Shown here piece after piece: positions 1 through 5,848 of a stretch of DNA of 5,848 bases. The notes below the pieces were generated by a model, which was given only the letters and a program-made list of their open reading frames with translations, was not told where the DNA came from and made no database searches. The stretch's first letter is position 1. Each line of letters opens with the position of its first letter. The position numbers were made by a program, and so were the translations under genes. This DNA is from Actinomycetes bacterium (GTDB lineage: Bacteria > Actinomycetota > Actinomycetes > JAHEKZ01). The stretch spans positions 1 through 5,848 of the forward strand of contig JAJAYM010000299.1 in the NCBI GenBank assembly GCA_027117675.1. Reading direction: 5' to 3'.

Positions 1-399
1 GACCCCACCACCTCGCCTTCAACCGACCCGACCAATGACGGAGGTGGCGGGAACGGTAACGGCACGACGCCGCCGACCGGAGATCTCGAAGGCGGAGCCT
101 CCGGCGGCGGAGGTGGCGCTGTCGGCTCCGGGTCCAGCGGTGGCGCCGGTAGCGGCAGCGGCTCAGAAGTCGACGACACGATGAACTCCCGATCGGAATC
201 CGACGACGATCGCGAAGGCAAAGACACCGAGAACGGTCCAGCACAGGCGACCCCCGCCGAGACAACGGTGGCAGCGAGCGCTGCGGCAGCGGGCGTCAGC
301 ACAACCGACGCTGGATCTCCGATCGGACTGGTGATCGGCGTCAGTGTTGTTGGTGCACTGCTCGCCACCGCCTACTTGCTGCGGCGGAGACGCGCATGA
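1..399 (+). CDS. C-terminal part of a secreted, membrane-anchored surface protein (5' end outside window)
   Basis: Frame +1 is open from base 1 to the TGA at 397-399, giving 132 visible residues of a longer protein; the ATG at 181 is internal to this frame and not a convincing start. In order: a Thr/Pro/Asp-rich stretch (residues 1-13), two Gly/Ser-rich blocks (14-21 and 31-55), an acidic Ser/Asp/Glu segment (about 56-80), an Ala/Thr-rich stretch, one hydrophobic helix (about 108-127) and the terminal tail RRRRA. This is the layout of a C-terminal stop-transfer anchor: an extracellular domain on a flexible stalk, with the basic tail in the cytoplasm. No LPXTG-type sortase motif precedes the helix. 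The stop overlaps the start of the ECF T gene (ATGA), which ties it to corrinoid uptake. From general knowledge, actinobacterial ECF loci of this type often begin with a transcobalamin-like (DUF4430) or prenyltransferase-repeat surface protein. That identity is inference, because the globular domain is not visible. Confidence 0.8.
   Translation, partial: DPTTSPSTDPTNDGGGGNGNGTTPPTGDLEGGASGGGGGAVGSGSSGGAGSGSGSEVDDTMNSRSESDDDREGKDTENGPAQATPAETTVAASAAAAGVSTTDAGSPIGLVIGVSVVGALLATAYLLRRRRA
40..165 (+). repeat. Low-complexity Gly/Ser-coding tract (stalk linker)
   Basis: Imperfect GGC/GGT/AGC/TCC codon runs encode two glycine-rich blocks (GGGGNGNG at residues 14-21, and 25 residues that are almost all Gly, Ser and Ala at 31-55). 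The tract is in frame with the surface-protein gene and is best explained as a disordered spacer between an extracellular domain and its membrane anchor. It is not an independent repeat element. Confidence 0.6.
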
Positions 400-1547
400 G
401 CGCGCAGCGTCCGGCCAGGGCGCTGCACCCGGTGGCGTGGTGGCTCTGGGCGCTCGCCCTCGCCGCTGCCGCCTCCCGGACGCTGAACCCCCTGCTGCTG
501 GGCGCGATCATCGGCGTTGCCGCACTCGTCGTCGCGGCGCGGCGAAGCGAAGCGCCATGGGCGGCGAGCTTCCGCGCGTTTCTGATTCTGGGGACGGTGG
601 TGCTCGCGGTTCGGGTGATCTTCGAAGCCCTCTTCGGAGCGCCCATCCCGGGAACCACCTTGTTCACGCTTCCGGAAGTGACGCTGCCGCAGTGGATGGC
701 AGGCGTCCGCCTCGGTGGTGACGTCACCAGCGAAGCACTCGTCGCGGCCCTCTACTCAGGGCTTCAACTGGTAGCGATCTTGGCCTGCGTCGGAGCGGCG
801 AACGCGCTGGCCAACCCCACCCGGCTCCTCAAGAGCGTGCCGGGCGCGCTCTACGAAGTCGGCGTCGCCGTCGTCGTCGCCCTCACCCTTATCCCATCAG
901 CACTGATGCACCTGCAGCTGATCCGGGAAGCGCGCCGACTGCGCGGCCAGTCTTCCCGCGGGATCAGTGCGGTCGCACGCACCGCAACCGCTGTCCTCGC
1001 TGGTGCCCTCGAACGCTCGCTGGCGCTGGCCGCGGCGATGGACTCGCGCGGCTTCGGACGCCTTCGACCGCTCAGCGCATGGGAGCGTCGCGTCACGGCA
1101 TCGCTGACACTCTCCGGTCTGATGGCTCTGCTCGTCGGCGGGTATGCCTTACTGGACGCCGGCACCTCACCGCTGGCGGCAGCCTGCTTGCTCGCACTCG
1201 GCGCGGCCCTCGCACTAACTGGCCTGTACCGCGCCAACCGGCGCGCGGTGCGCACCGTCTACCGCCCCGACCCCTGGCGGTGGCCGGAGACCGTGACGGT
1301 TGCTTCTGGGTTCATCGCCGTCGCGGTCTATACCGCCGTTGCGGTCGCGGATTCGGCCACCATGGCGCCGGTCACCAATCCCTTGACCTGGCCGACACTG
1401 CCGTTGGTGCCGCTGTTGGCGACGTTGCTGGCGGCTGCCCCGGCGTGGGTGGCCCCGCCGGCGCCGTCGTCGACCAGCGTCAGCGCGTCGCGTCCGGCGG
1501 ATGCACTCGCCGCCAACCCACCCGTGACCGAGCCGGTGGCCGCATGA
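396..1547 (+). CDS. ECF transporter transmembrane T component (EcfT/CbiQ family)
   Basis: This 383-residue membrane protein is the energy-coupling scaffold that links the ATPases to the S component in the cytoplasmic membrane. It has hydrophobic segments at about 12-28, 31-48, 58-78, 112-138, 150-172, 231-252, 256-276, 294-318 and 332-352. Between the fifth and sixth lies a charged cytoplasmic region carrying the two X-R-G coupling motifs typical of T components: EARRLRG (residues 178-184) and MDSRGFG (215-221). In the family these helices sit in grooves on the ATPase dimer. At 383 residues it is longer than a typical CbiQ (about 225-270); the excess is three or four extra C-terminal hydrophobic segments and a Pro/Ala-rich tail. 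The ATG overlaps the upstream stop and has GGAG at 386-389, 6 bases away, which supports this start. The stop overlaps the ATPase start (ATGA). The family call is firm; the substrate is not set by this subunit. Confidence 0.9.
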   Translation: MSAQRPARALHPVAWWLWALALAAAASRTLNPLLLGAIIGVAALVVAARRSEAPWAASFRAFLILGTVVLAVRVIFEALFGAPIPGTTLFTLPEVTLPQWMAGVRLGGDVTSEALVAALYSGLQLVAILACVGAANALANPTRLLKSVPGALYEVGVAVVVALTLIPSALMHLQLIREARRLRGQSSRGISAVARTATAVLAGALERSLALAAAMDSRGFGRLRPLSAWERRVTASLTLSGLMALLVGGYALLDAGTSPLAAACLLALGAALALTGLYRANRRAVRTVYRPDPWRWPETVTVASGFIAVAVYTAVAVADSATMAPVTNPLTWPTLPLVPLLATLLAAAPAWVAPPAPSSTSVSASRPADALAANPPVTEPVAA

Positions 1548-3157
1548 TCCGCTTCGAGTCGGTCACGCTTACGTACCCGGACGCCGCGGCGCCGGCGCTG
1601 CGAGACGTCACGCTGCACATTCCTGAGGGCGAACTAGCGCTAGTCGTTGGCAAAACAGGATCAGGTAAATCGTCGTTGCTGCGCGCCGTCAACGGCCTGG
1701 CGCCCACATTCACCGGTGGCGTCCTGGACGGCCGCGTGACCGTTGCCGGTCGAGACACCCGCACCCACCCACCGCGCGAGCTCGCCGACGTGGTGGGCGT
1801 CGTCCTTCAGGACCCGCGCAACGGGTTCGTCACCGAGCTCGTCGAAGACGAGATCGCGTACGGCATGGAGTCGTTGGGGCTCTCGCCGGAGGTCATGCGG
1901 CGTCGGGTCGAAGAGTCACTCGACCTGCTCGGCCTGAGCGACGTGCGTCATCGGCCGTTGCGCACGCTCTCCGGCGGACAACAGCAACGCGCGGCAATCG
2001 CGTCGGTGCTGGCGCAGCATCCCAGGGTGCTCGTGCTGGACGAACCGACGTCAGCGCTCGACCCCGCCGCAGCCGAGGAAGTATTAGCCGCGCTGCAACG
2101 GCTGGTGCACGACCTCGGCCTGACTGTGTTGATGGCCGAACACCGGCTCGAGCGCGTCGTGCAGTTCGCTGACCGAATCGTGCACGTGCATGGCGACGGA
2201 CGCGTCTCCGACGGGCTTCCCGTGCAGGTGATGGCGGATGCGCCGGTGGCGCCGCCGGTCGTCGAGCTCGGTAGGTGGGCCAGGTGGGAGCCGCTGCCCC
2301 TCAGCGTTCGCGCCGCCCGCCGGTTCGCTGGGCCACTGCGCGCGACGCTGACCGCACTAGCCGAAGCCCCTGCGGAACTTTCGGCAGACACGGTGGCGTC
2401 GCCGGACGCTGCGACCGTCGCCGAGCTCAAACAGGTGCGGGTCCAGTACGGATCGCACGTCGCACTGAGCGAGGTCGACCTGCGACTGCGCGCGGGCGAG
2501 ATCGTGGCCATCATGGGCCGAAACGGCGCAGGCAAGTCCACCCTGCTTCGGTCACTGGTCGGGCTCACCGAGACGTCGGCTGGCCGCGTGCGCGTCGGGG
2601 GCCACAACCCCGTCGACCTCGCTGGCCGGGACCTGACCAGCGCGGTGGGCATGGTGCCGCAGGATCCGGGCGACCTGCTCTGGAACGAGTCCGTGCGGCA
2701 GGAGTGTGACGAGTCGGTCGACCCGTCGCAGGCCCGTCAGCTGTTCGGCGACTTGGCTCCAGGCGTCGATCCTGCGATGCATCCGCGCGATCTGTCGGAG
2801 GGGCAGCGGTTGGCCTTGGCGTTGGCGGTGGTGCTGTCGGCAGGGGCACCGCTCTTGCTGCTCGATGAACCCACCAGGGGGCTCGACTACCCCACCAAGC
2901 ACCGCCTGGTCGGGCTGTTGCGACGACGCGCCGCGTCGGGCGCAACGATCGTCGTCGCCACCCACGACGTTGAGCTGGCGGCCGACCTTGCCACCCGGAC
3001 GGTGGTGATCGCCGAGGGCGACATCGTCACCGACGGCCCTACTCGTGATGTCGTGACGGCTTCACCACAGTTCGCGCCACAGGTGGCGAAGGTGCTTGCA
3101 CCGGTTCAGCTGCTCACCGTTGCCGATGTCTTGGCCGTGTTACCGGAGGCGCTGTGA
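1544..3157 (+). CDS. ECF transporter ATPase with two fused nucleotide-binding domains (EcfA1-EcfA2 type)
   Basis: This 537-residue cytoplasmic ATPase holds two complete ABC domains and powers the ECF importer. Domain 1: Walker A GKTGSGKSS (36-44), Q-loop Q89, signature LSGGQ (142-146), Walker B ending D166-E167, switch His200 (in the MAEHRLERV context common to CbiO/EcfA). Domain 2: Walker A GRNGAGKST (325-333), Q-loop Q373, signature LSEGQ (417-421), Walker B D441-E442, switch His474. Both catalytic glutamates are present, so both sites could hydrolyse ATP. The second signature has Glu for the usual second Gly, and its Q-loop-to-signature region is about nine residues shorter (44 versus 53). 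Many ECF systems use two separate ATPases; here one chain supplies both. The frame stays open upstream to 1079, but that stretch is inside the T gene. The ATG at 1544, which overlaps the T stop and has GGTGG 4 bases upstream, begins directly with the conserved first beta strand. The stop overlaps the S gene. Confidence 0.95.
   Translation: MIRFESVTLTYPDAAAPALRDVTLHIPEGELALVVGKTGSGKSSLLRAVNGLAPTFTGGVLDGRVTVAGRDTRTHPPRELADVVGVVLQDPRNGFVTELVEDEIAYGMESLGLSPEVMRRRVEESLDLLGLSDVRHRPLRTLSGGQQQRAAIASVLAQHPRVLVLDEPTSALDPAAAEEVLAALQRLVHDLGLTVLMAEHRLERVVQFADRIVHVHGDGRVSDGLPVQVMADAPVAPPVVELGRWARWEPLPLSVRAARRFAGPLRATLTALAEAPAELSADTVASPDAATVAELKQVRVQYGSHVALSEVDLRLRAGEIVAIMGRNGAGKSTLLRSLVGLTETSAGRVRVGGHNPVDLAGRDLTSAVGMVPQDPGDLLWNESVRQECDESVDPSQARQLFGDLAPGVDPAMHPRDLSEGQRLALALAVVLSAGAPLLLLDEPTRGLDYPTKHRLVGLLRRRAASGATIVVATHDVELAADLATRTVVIAEGDIVTDGPTRDVVTASPQFAPQVAKVLAPVQLLTVADVLAVLPEAL
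3145..3149 (+). promoter_or_regulatory. Shine-Dalgarno for the S-component gene
   Basis: GGAGG lies 4 bases before the GTG at 3154. The spacing is short, but this is a near-perfect anti-16S match, and it supports the GTG start that overlaps the ATPase stop. The next in-frame ATG (3342) would remove the first two membrane helices. Confidence 0.6.
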
Positions 3158-3978
3158 CGCCGGCACACCAGATCACGCCGCGCTCGGCGATAGCCATCGG
3201 GCTCTCGTCGCTGGTCGGCTTGCTTGCATTCGCTTGGCCGCTGCTGGTTGAGAGCGGCACCTGGTTGGCCGAAAGCCCCGACGGCCCCTGGTTCTTCGCG
3301 CTGCTCGTCCCCTTGCTGCTCGCGGTCGTCGTCGCCGAAATGAGTGAAGGGGGGATCGACGCCAAGACGGTCGCGCTCCTCGGCGTCCTCACCGCAGTTG
3401 CCGCCGCGCTGCGTCCGCTCTCCGGCGGCGTCACCGGGTTCCAGCCGATGTTCGTCGTCCTCATCATCGGCGGACGCGTGTTCGGTCCCGGCTTTGGGTT
3501 CCTCCTCGGTGCGACGTCGATGCTCGCGTCGGCCTTGATCACCGGCGGTGTCGGTCCGTGGCTGCCGTTCCAGATGATCGCTGCCGCATGGGTCGGTCTC
3601 GGCGCCGGGCTACTCCCCCGCTGTCGGGGACGCCGCGAGGTTGCGTTGCTTGCCGGTTACGGAGCGATGAGTGCGCTCGCGTTCGGCGTCCTGATGAACC
3701 TGTGGTTCTGGCCGTTCATCACCACCGAGGGAAGCCTGGCGTTCGTCGCCGGCGATCCGATCAACCAGAACGTCGGAAGACTGCTGGCGTTCACGCTCGC
3801 CACCTCGTGGGGCTTCGACATTCCCCGCGCGATCGGCAACGCGGTGCTCATTGCCGCGCTCGGCGCCCCGGCGCTGCGAACGCTGCGGCGCGCGCACCGC
3901 GTCGCCGCCTTCGGCACCGTCCCGACCTTCATACCTCCCGGGGCCATTGCGGCGCCGGTGGCCGCGGTGACGCCGTGA
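3154..3978 (+). CDS. ECF transporter S component, predicted corrinoid-specific
   Basis: This 274-residue integral membrane protein should bind the substrate and dock on the T/ATPase module. Hydrophobic segments fall at about 11-32, 46-62, 70-87, 97-108, 113-131, 137-154, 163-183 and 209-238. The most family-like stretch runs from LRPLSGG (86-92) through GFQPMF (95-100) to GGRVFGPGFGFLLG (106-119), followed by GPWLPFQM (134-141); this Gly/Pro/aromatic-rich pattern is what I associate with ECF S components of the vitamin type. There is no N-terminal CbiM-like metal-binding His and no CbiN partner, which argues against cobalt as substrate. The tail after about residue 245 is polar/Pro-Ala rich. 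The GTG start overlaps the ATPase stop (GTGA) and the TGA overlaps the next GTG. Its position between the ECF module and cobU/cobT suggests cobalamin, cobinamide or another corrinoid (a CbrT-like role). Uptake of a lower-base precursor is an alternative. The S-component call is strong; the ligand is inferred from context only. Confidence 0.85.
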   Translation: MTPAHQITPRSAIAIGLSSLVGLLAFAWPLLVESGTWLAESPDGPWFFALLVPLLLAVVVAEMSEGGIDAKTVALLGVLTAVAAALRPLSGGVTGFQPMFVVLIIGGRVFGPGFGFLLGATSMLASALITGGVGPWLPFQMIAAAWVGLGAGLLPRCRGRREVALLAGYGAMSALAFGVLMNLWFWPFITTEGSLAFVAGDPINQNVGRLLAFTLATSWGFDIPRAIGNAVLIAALGAPALRTLRRAHRVAAFGTVPTFIPPGAIAAPVAAVTP

Positions 3979-5321
3979 AGGTCCAGCTGCTCGGCACCGG
4001 CTCGGCCGACGGCTGGCCGAACGCCTTCTGTACGTGCGCGTCGTGTGGTGCGGCCCGCACGTCGGGGGTGATCCGCGGTCAGACCAGTGCGCTGATCGAC
4101 GACCGGCTGCTGATCGACTGCGGCCCCGAGGTGCCGGCGGCCGCTACTCGCCACGGCGCAGAGCTCTCGGGCATCCGCACCCTGCTCATCACCCACGGGC
4201 ATCCCGACCACGTCGGGCCGGCCGCTCTGCTCTTCCGTCACTGGGCCGGGCGTGGTGACCCGTTGGACGTCTACGCCCCTGACGCCGTCCTAGACCAGCT
4301 GCGACCCTGGATTGGTCCTGACGATGCCGTCCATCTGCACCCAGTTACCGCCGGAGATCGTTTCGCGTGCGACGGCTTTGTTGTGCAGGCGCTGGCGGCG
4401 ACGCACGGCGACGCCACCATCGGTGAAGCTGTGCTCTTTGACGTCACCGCCTCCGATGGCGCCCGGCTGCTCTACGCCACCGACACCGGGCCGCTGTCGG
4501 ACGCCACGATCGCGGCCGTCGCCGATGCTGCCTTTGATGTGGTGTTGCTCGAAGAGACCTTCGGCGACTTTCTTGAGCACGGTACGCAGCACCTTGACCT
4601 CGCCACTTTCCCCGACCAGCTGCGCCGCCTCAGGGCGGTCGGCGCTGTCACCGATAGCACCGATGTTGTCGCGGTTCACCTGTCGCATCACAACCCGGTG
4701 GACCTGTACAGACGGCTCGCTCCGTGGGGTGCGCGTGTCGTCGCTGACGGCACGGTACTTCGACTCGGTTCCTCAGCCGTCGACGCGCGACCCGCGGCGC
4801 CGCACCGAACGCTGGTGCTGGGCGGTGCGCGCTCGGGTAAGTCGCGGTATGCAGAGTCTTTGTTGGCTGCGGCCGAGCACGTCACCTATATCGCGACCGC
4901 GCCACCGCGCCCTGGCGACGACGAGTGGGCCGCCCGCGTGGCTGAGCACCGCACCCGGCGACCCGACCACTGGACAACCGTTGAGACCGGTGACGTCGCC
5001 ACGGTACTGCTGGACGCCTCACGTGGGGATCTGCTGCTGGTCGACTGCTTCACTTTGTGGCTGACGCGGGTGATGGATGACGCTGGCGCCTGGAGCGGCG
5101 ACCTCACGCTCATCGACAAACAGATCGACCGGCTGGTGGACGCGTGGAGAGCCACCCAGGCGCAGGTGGTCGCCGTCAGCAACGAGGTGGGACAGGGCGT
5201 TGTCCCCGCGACGCCCTCCGGCCGGCTCTTTCGCGACACCCAGGGACGACTGAACGCAGCCATCGCCAGGGATAGCGATGACGTCGTGCTGATGGTGGCC
5301 GGCCGGCCCGTGCCGCTGTAA
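3975..5321 (+). CDS. cobU: MBL-fold phosphodiesterase domain fused to CobU (adenosylcobinamide kinase / adenosylcobinamide-phosphate guanylyltransferase)
   Basis: This 448-residue protein has two domains. Residues 1-265 are a metallo-beta-lactamase fold of the PhnP type: C19, C21 and C24 (structural zinc cysteines in PhnP), HGHPDH (74-79), H144, D170, H206 in QHLDL, and H235/H238 in HLSHH. Residues 277-448 are CobU, close to its usual length of about 180: P-loop GGARSGKS (283-290), IATAPP (306-311), EHRTRRPDHW (324-333) with H325 matching the guanylylated His, DCFTLW (357-362) and NEVGQGVVP (403-411). CobU phosphorylates adenosylcobinamide and converts it to adenosylcobinamide-GDP in the cytoplasm, the step before CobS. 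The domains meet at a short Ala/Pro/Arg linker (268-276) with no stop or start between them. The open frame extends upstream to 3558 inside the S gene, but the GTG at 3975 overlaps the S stop and immediately precedes the first beta strand (KVQLLGTGS). I see no strong ribosome site, so translational coupling is likely. The MBL substrate is unknown. Confidence 0.92.
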   Translation: MKVQLLGTGSADGWPNAFCTCASCGAARTSGVIRGQTSALIDDRLLIDCGPEVPAAATRHGAELSGIRTLLITHGHPDHVGPAALLFRHWAGRGDPLDVYAPDAVLDQLRPWIGPDDAVHLHPVTAGDRFACDGFVVQALAATHGDATIGEAVLFDVTASDGARLLYATDTGPLSDATIAAVADAAFDVVLLEETFGDFLEHGTQHLDLATFPDQLRRLRAVGAVTDSTDVVAVHLSHHNPVDLYRRLAPWGARVVADGTVLRLGSSAVDARPAAPHRTLVLGGARSGKSRYAESLLAAAEHVTYIATAPPRPGDDEWAARVAEHRTRRPDHWTTVETGDVATVLLDASRGDLLLVDCFTLWLTRVMDDAGAWSGDLTLIDKQIDRLVDAWRATQAQVVAVSNEVGQGVVPATPSGRLFRDTQGRLNAAIARDSDDVVLMVAGRPVPL

Positions 5322-5330
5322 GCAACACTT

Positions 5331-5358
5331 CGACAACTAGCGACAACTCGCCGACAAC
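5331..5358 (+). repeat. Three direct copies of CGACAAC in the cobU-cobT gap
   Basis: CGACAAC occurs at 5331-5337, 5341-5347 and 5352-5358, start to start 10 and 11 bases, so the copies fall on roughly the same face of the helix. They fill much of the only intergenic gap among the complete genes (5322-5383). The gap has no obvious hairpin terminator. The copies may be operator half-sites or a chance tandem expansion. Confidence 0.5.
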
Positions 5359-5371
5359 CCGCACTCGATGA

Positions 5372-5375
5372 AAGG
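5372..5375 (+). promoter_or_regulatory. Shine-Dalgarno for cobT
   Basis: AAGG (within GAAAGG) ends 8 bases before the GTG at 5384, which is good spacing. It decides the GTG start over the in-frame ATG at 5468 (residue 29), which would cut off the N-terminal helix that precedes the conserved LTKPTGALGRLE motif. Confidence 0.6.
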
Positions 5376-5383
5376 TACGACCA

Positions 5384-5848
5384 GTGAGCGTCGATCTGCA
5401 GCGCTTCCGTGACGAGATCGTTCGTCCTGACGACGCGCTCGTGGCGGCAGCCGAGGCACGGCAGCTGATGCTGACCAAGCCGACCGGTGCGCTCGGACGC
5501 CTCGAGAAGCTGTCGACCTGGGTTGCTGCCACCCAAGGGCAGTGCCCACCTCACCCGATTGAACGCGCCCGCGTCGTCATCTTCGCCGGCGACCACGGCG
5601 TTGCAGCTACCGGGGTTTCGGCGTACCCGCAGGAAGTCACCGCGCAGATGGTGCTCAACTTCGTCGCAGGCGGAGCGGCGGTCAACGCGCTGGCCCGAAC
5701 AGCCGGCGCCACGGTTCGCGTCGTCGACATGGCGGTGGCCAGCGACATCCCAGGCGTCCCGGGCGACGTGACGCGCTACAAGGTGCGTCAGGGGTCCGGG
5801 AACATTGCGCTTGAGGATGCGCTGACCCGCGAGCAGGCAGAGCAAGCC
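5384..5848 (+). CDS. cobT: Nicotinate-nucleotide:dimethylbenzimidazole phosphoribosyltransferase, N-terminal part (cut by window end)
   Basis: The reading frame is open from the GTG at 5384 to the end of the window: 155 residues of a protein usually near 350. CobT transfers phosphoribose from nicotinate mononucleotide to the lower base (usually 5,6-dimethylbenzimidazole), giving alpha-ribazole phosphate for the cobalamin nucleotide loop. Recognisable family motifs are LTKPTGALGRLE (30-41), FAGDHGV (67-73), GVSAYPQEVTAQM (77-89) and the Gly/Ala-rich AGGAAVNALAR (95-105). By recall, Q88 coincides with a base-contacting Gln of Salmonella CobT. The catalytic Glu of the family lies in the missing C-terminal half and cannot be checked. 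The gene follows the cobU fusion by 62 bases, has its own ribosome site, and supplies the second branch of nucleotide-loop assembly. It is probably co-transcribed with the ECF genes. The truncation comes from the window edge, not from a mutation. Confidence 0.95.
   Translation, partial: MSVDLQRFRDEIVRPDDALVAAAEARQLMLTKPTGALGRLEKLSTWVAATQGQCPPHPIERARVVIFAGDHGVAATGVSAYPQEVTAQMVLNFVAGGAAVNALARTAGATVRVVDMAVASDIPGVPGDVTRYKVRQGSGNIALEDALTREQAEQA

Noticed and set aside
1079..1543. Possible 155-residue N-terminal extension of the ATPase
   Set aside because: It lies inside the T-component gene, is Arg/Gly/Pro-rich without motifs, and the ABC domain starts exactly at the ATG at 1544.
1633..1644. Perfect 12-base palindrome ACTAGCGCTAGT
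   Set aside because: It is inside the ATPase coding sequence just before Walker A. About one such palindrome is expected by chance in a window this size.
1948..2652. Reverse-strand open frame of 234 codons opposite the ATPase gene
   Set aside because: The translation is Ser/Arg/Ala-rich low complexity and lies entirely within the double-ATPase gene, so it is a shadow frame.
3558..3974. Possible N-terminal extension of the MBL-CobU protein
   Set aside because: It is fully within the S gene in another frame, has an Arg-rich nonsense-like composition, and the MBL first strand begins at the GTG at 3975.
5331..5358. CRISPR-like repeats
   Set aside because: The heptamers are separated by only 3-4 bases, far too short for CRISPR repeats and spacers, and no cas genes are present.
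5322..5383. Cobalamin riboswitch or terminator between cobU and cobT
   Set aside because: The 62-base gap is far too short for a cobalamin riboswitch and shows no stable GC hairpin followed by T residues. A riboswitch, if any, would lie upstream of base 1.
4886..5845. Long reverse-strand open frame (319 codons) opposite cobU and cobT
   Set aside because: It lies antisense to two confidently identified enzymes, its translation shows no recognisable domain, and such frames are common opposite high-GC genes with strong third-position bias.

Overview
The window is high-GC DNA with the codon use and tightly overlapping genes of an actinobacterium. No rRNA or tRNA is present, so the genus cannot be fixed. 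All genes are on the + strand, and their content points to vitamin B12 (corrinoid) uptake and salvage.

Layout. (1) Bases 1-399 are the 3' end of a gene for a surface protein: a Gly/Ser/Asp-rich linker followed by a C-terminal membrane anchor. (2) 396-1547 encodes the T component (EcfT/CbiQ type) of an energy-coupling factor (ECF) importer. (3) 1544-3157 encodes a double ATPase with both ECF nucleotide-binding domains fused in one chain. (4) 3154-3978 encodes an integral-membrane S (substrate-binding) component. (5) 3975-5321 encodes a two-domain protein: an N-terminal PhnP-like metallo-beta-lactamase-fold phosphodiesterase domain fused to a C-terminal CobU (adenosylcobinamide kinase / guanylyltransferase). 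(6) After a 62-base gap containing three CGACAAC repeats, 5384-5848 is the 5' part of cobT, cut by the window end.

How it fits together. The first five genes are joined by four consecutive 4-base stop/start overlaps (ATGA, ATGA, GTGA, GTGA), so they are very likely one translationally coupled operon, with cobT probably read through. The T, AA and S proteins form a complete ECF importer. CobU activates cobinamide as GDP-cobinamide, and CobT activates the lower base as alpha-ribazole phosphate. These are the two substrate branches joined by CobS, which is not in the window. The natural reading is import of a corrinoid (cobalamin, cobinamide or an analogue) followed by nucleotide-loop assembly or remodelling. 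The anchored surface protein may capture the ligand outside the cell.

The most interesting element is the MBL-CobU fusion. The MBL half keeps every metal and catalytic position I can match to PhnP, so it looks like an active phosphodiesterase physically tied to nucleotide-loop assembly. Its substrate is not evident from the sequence.
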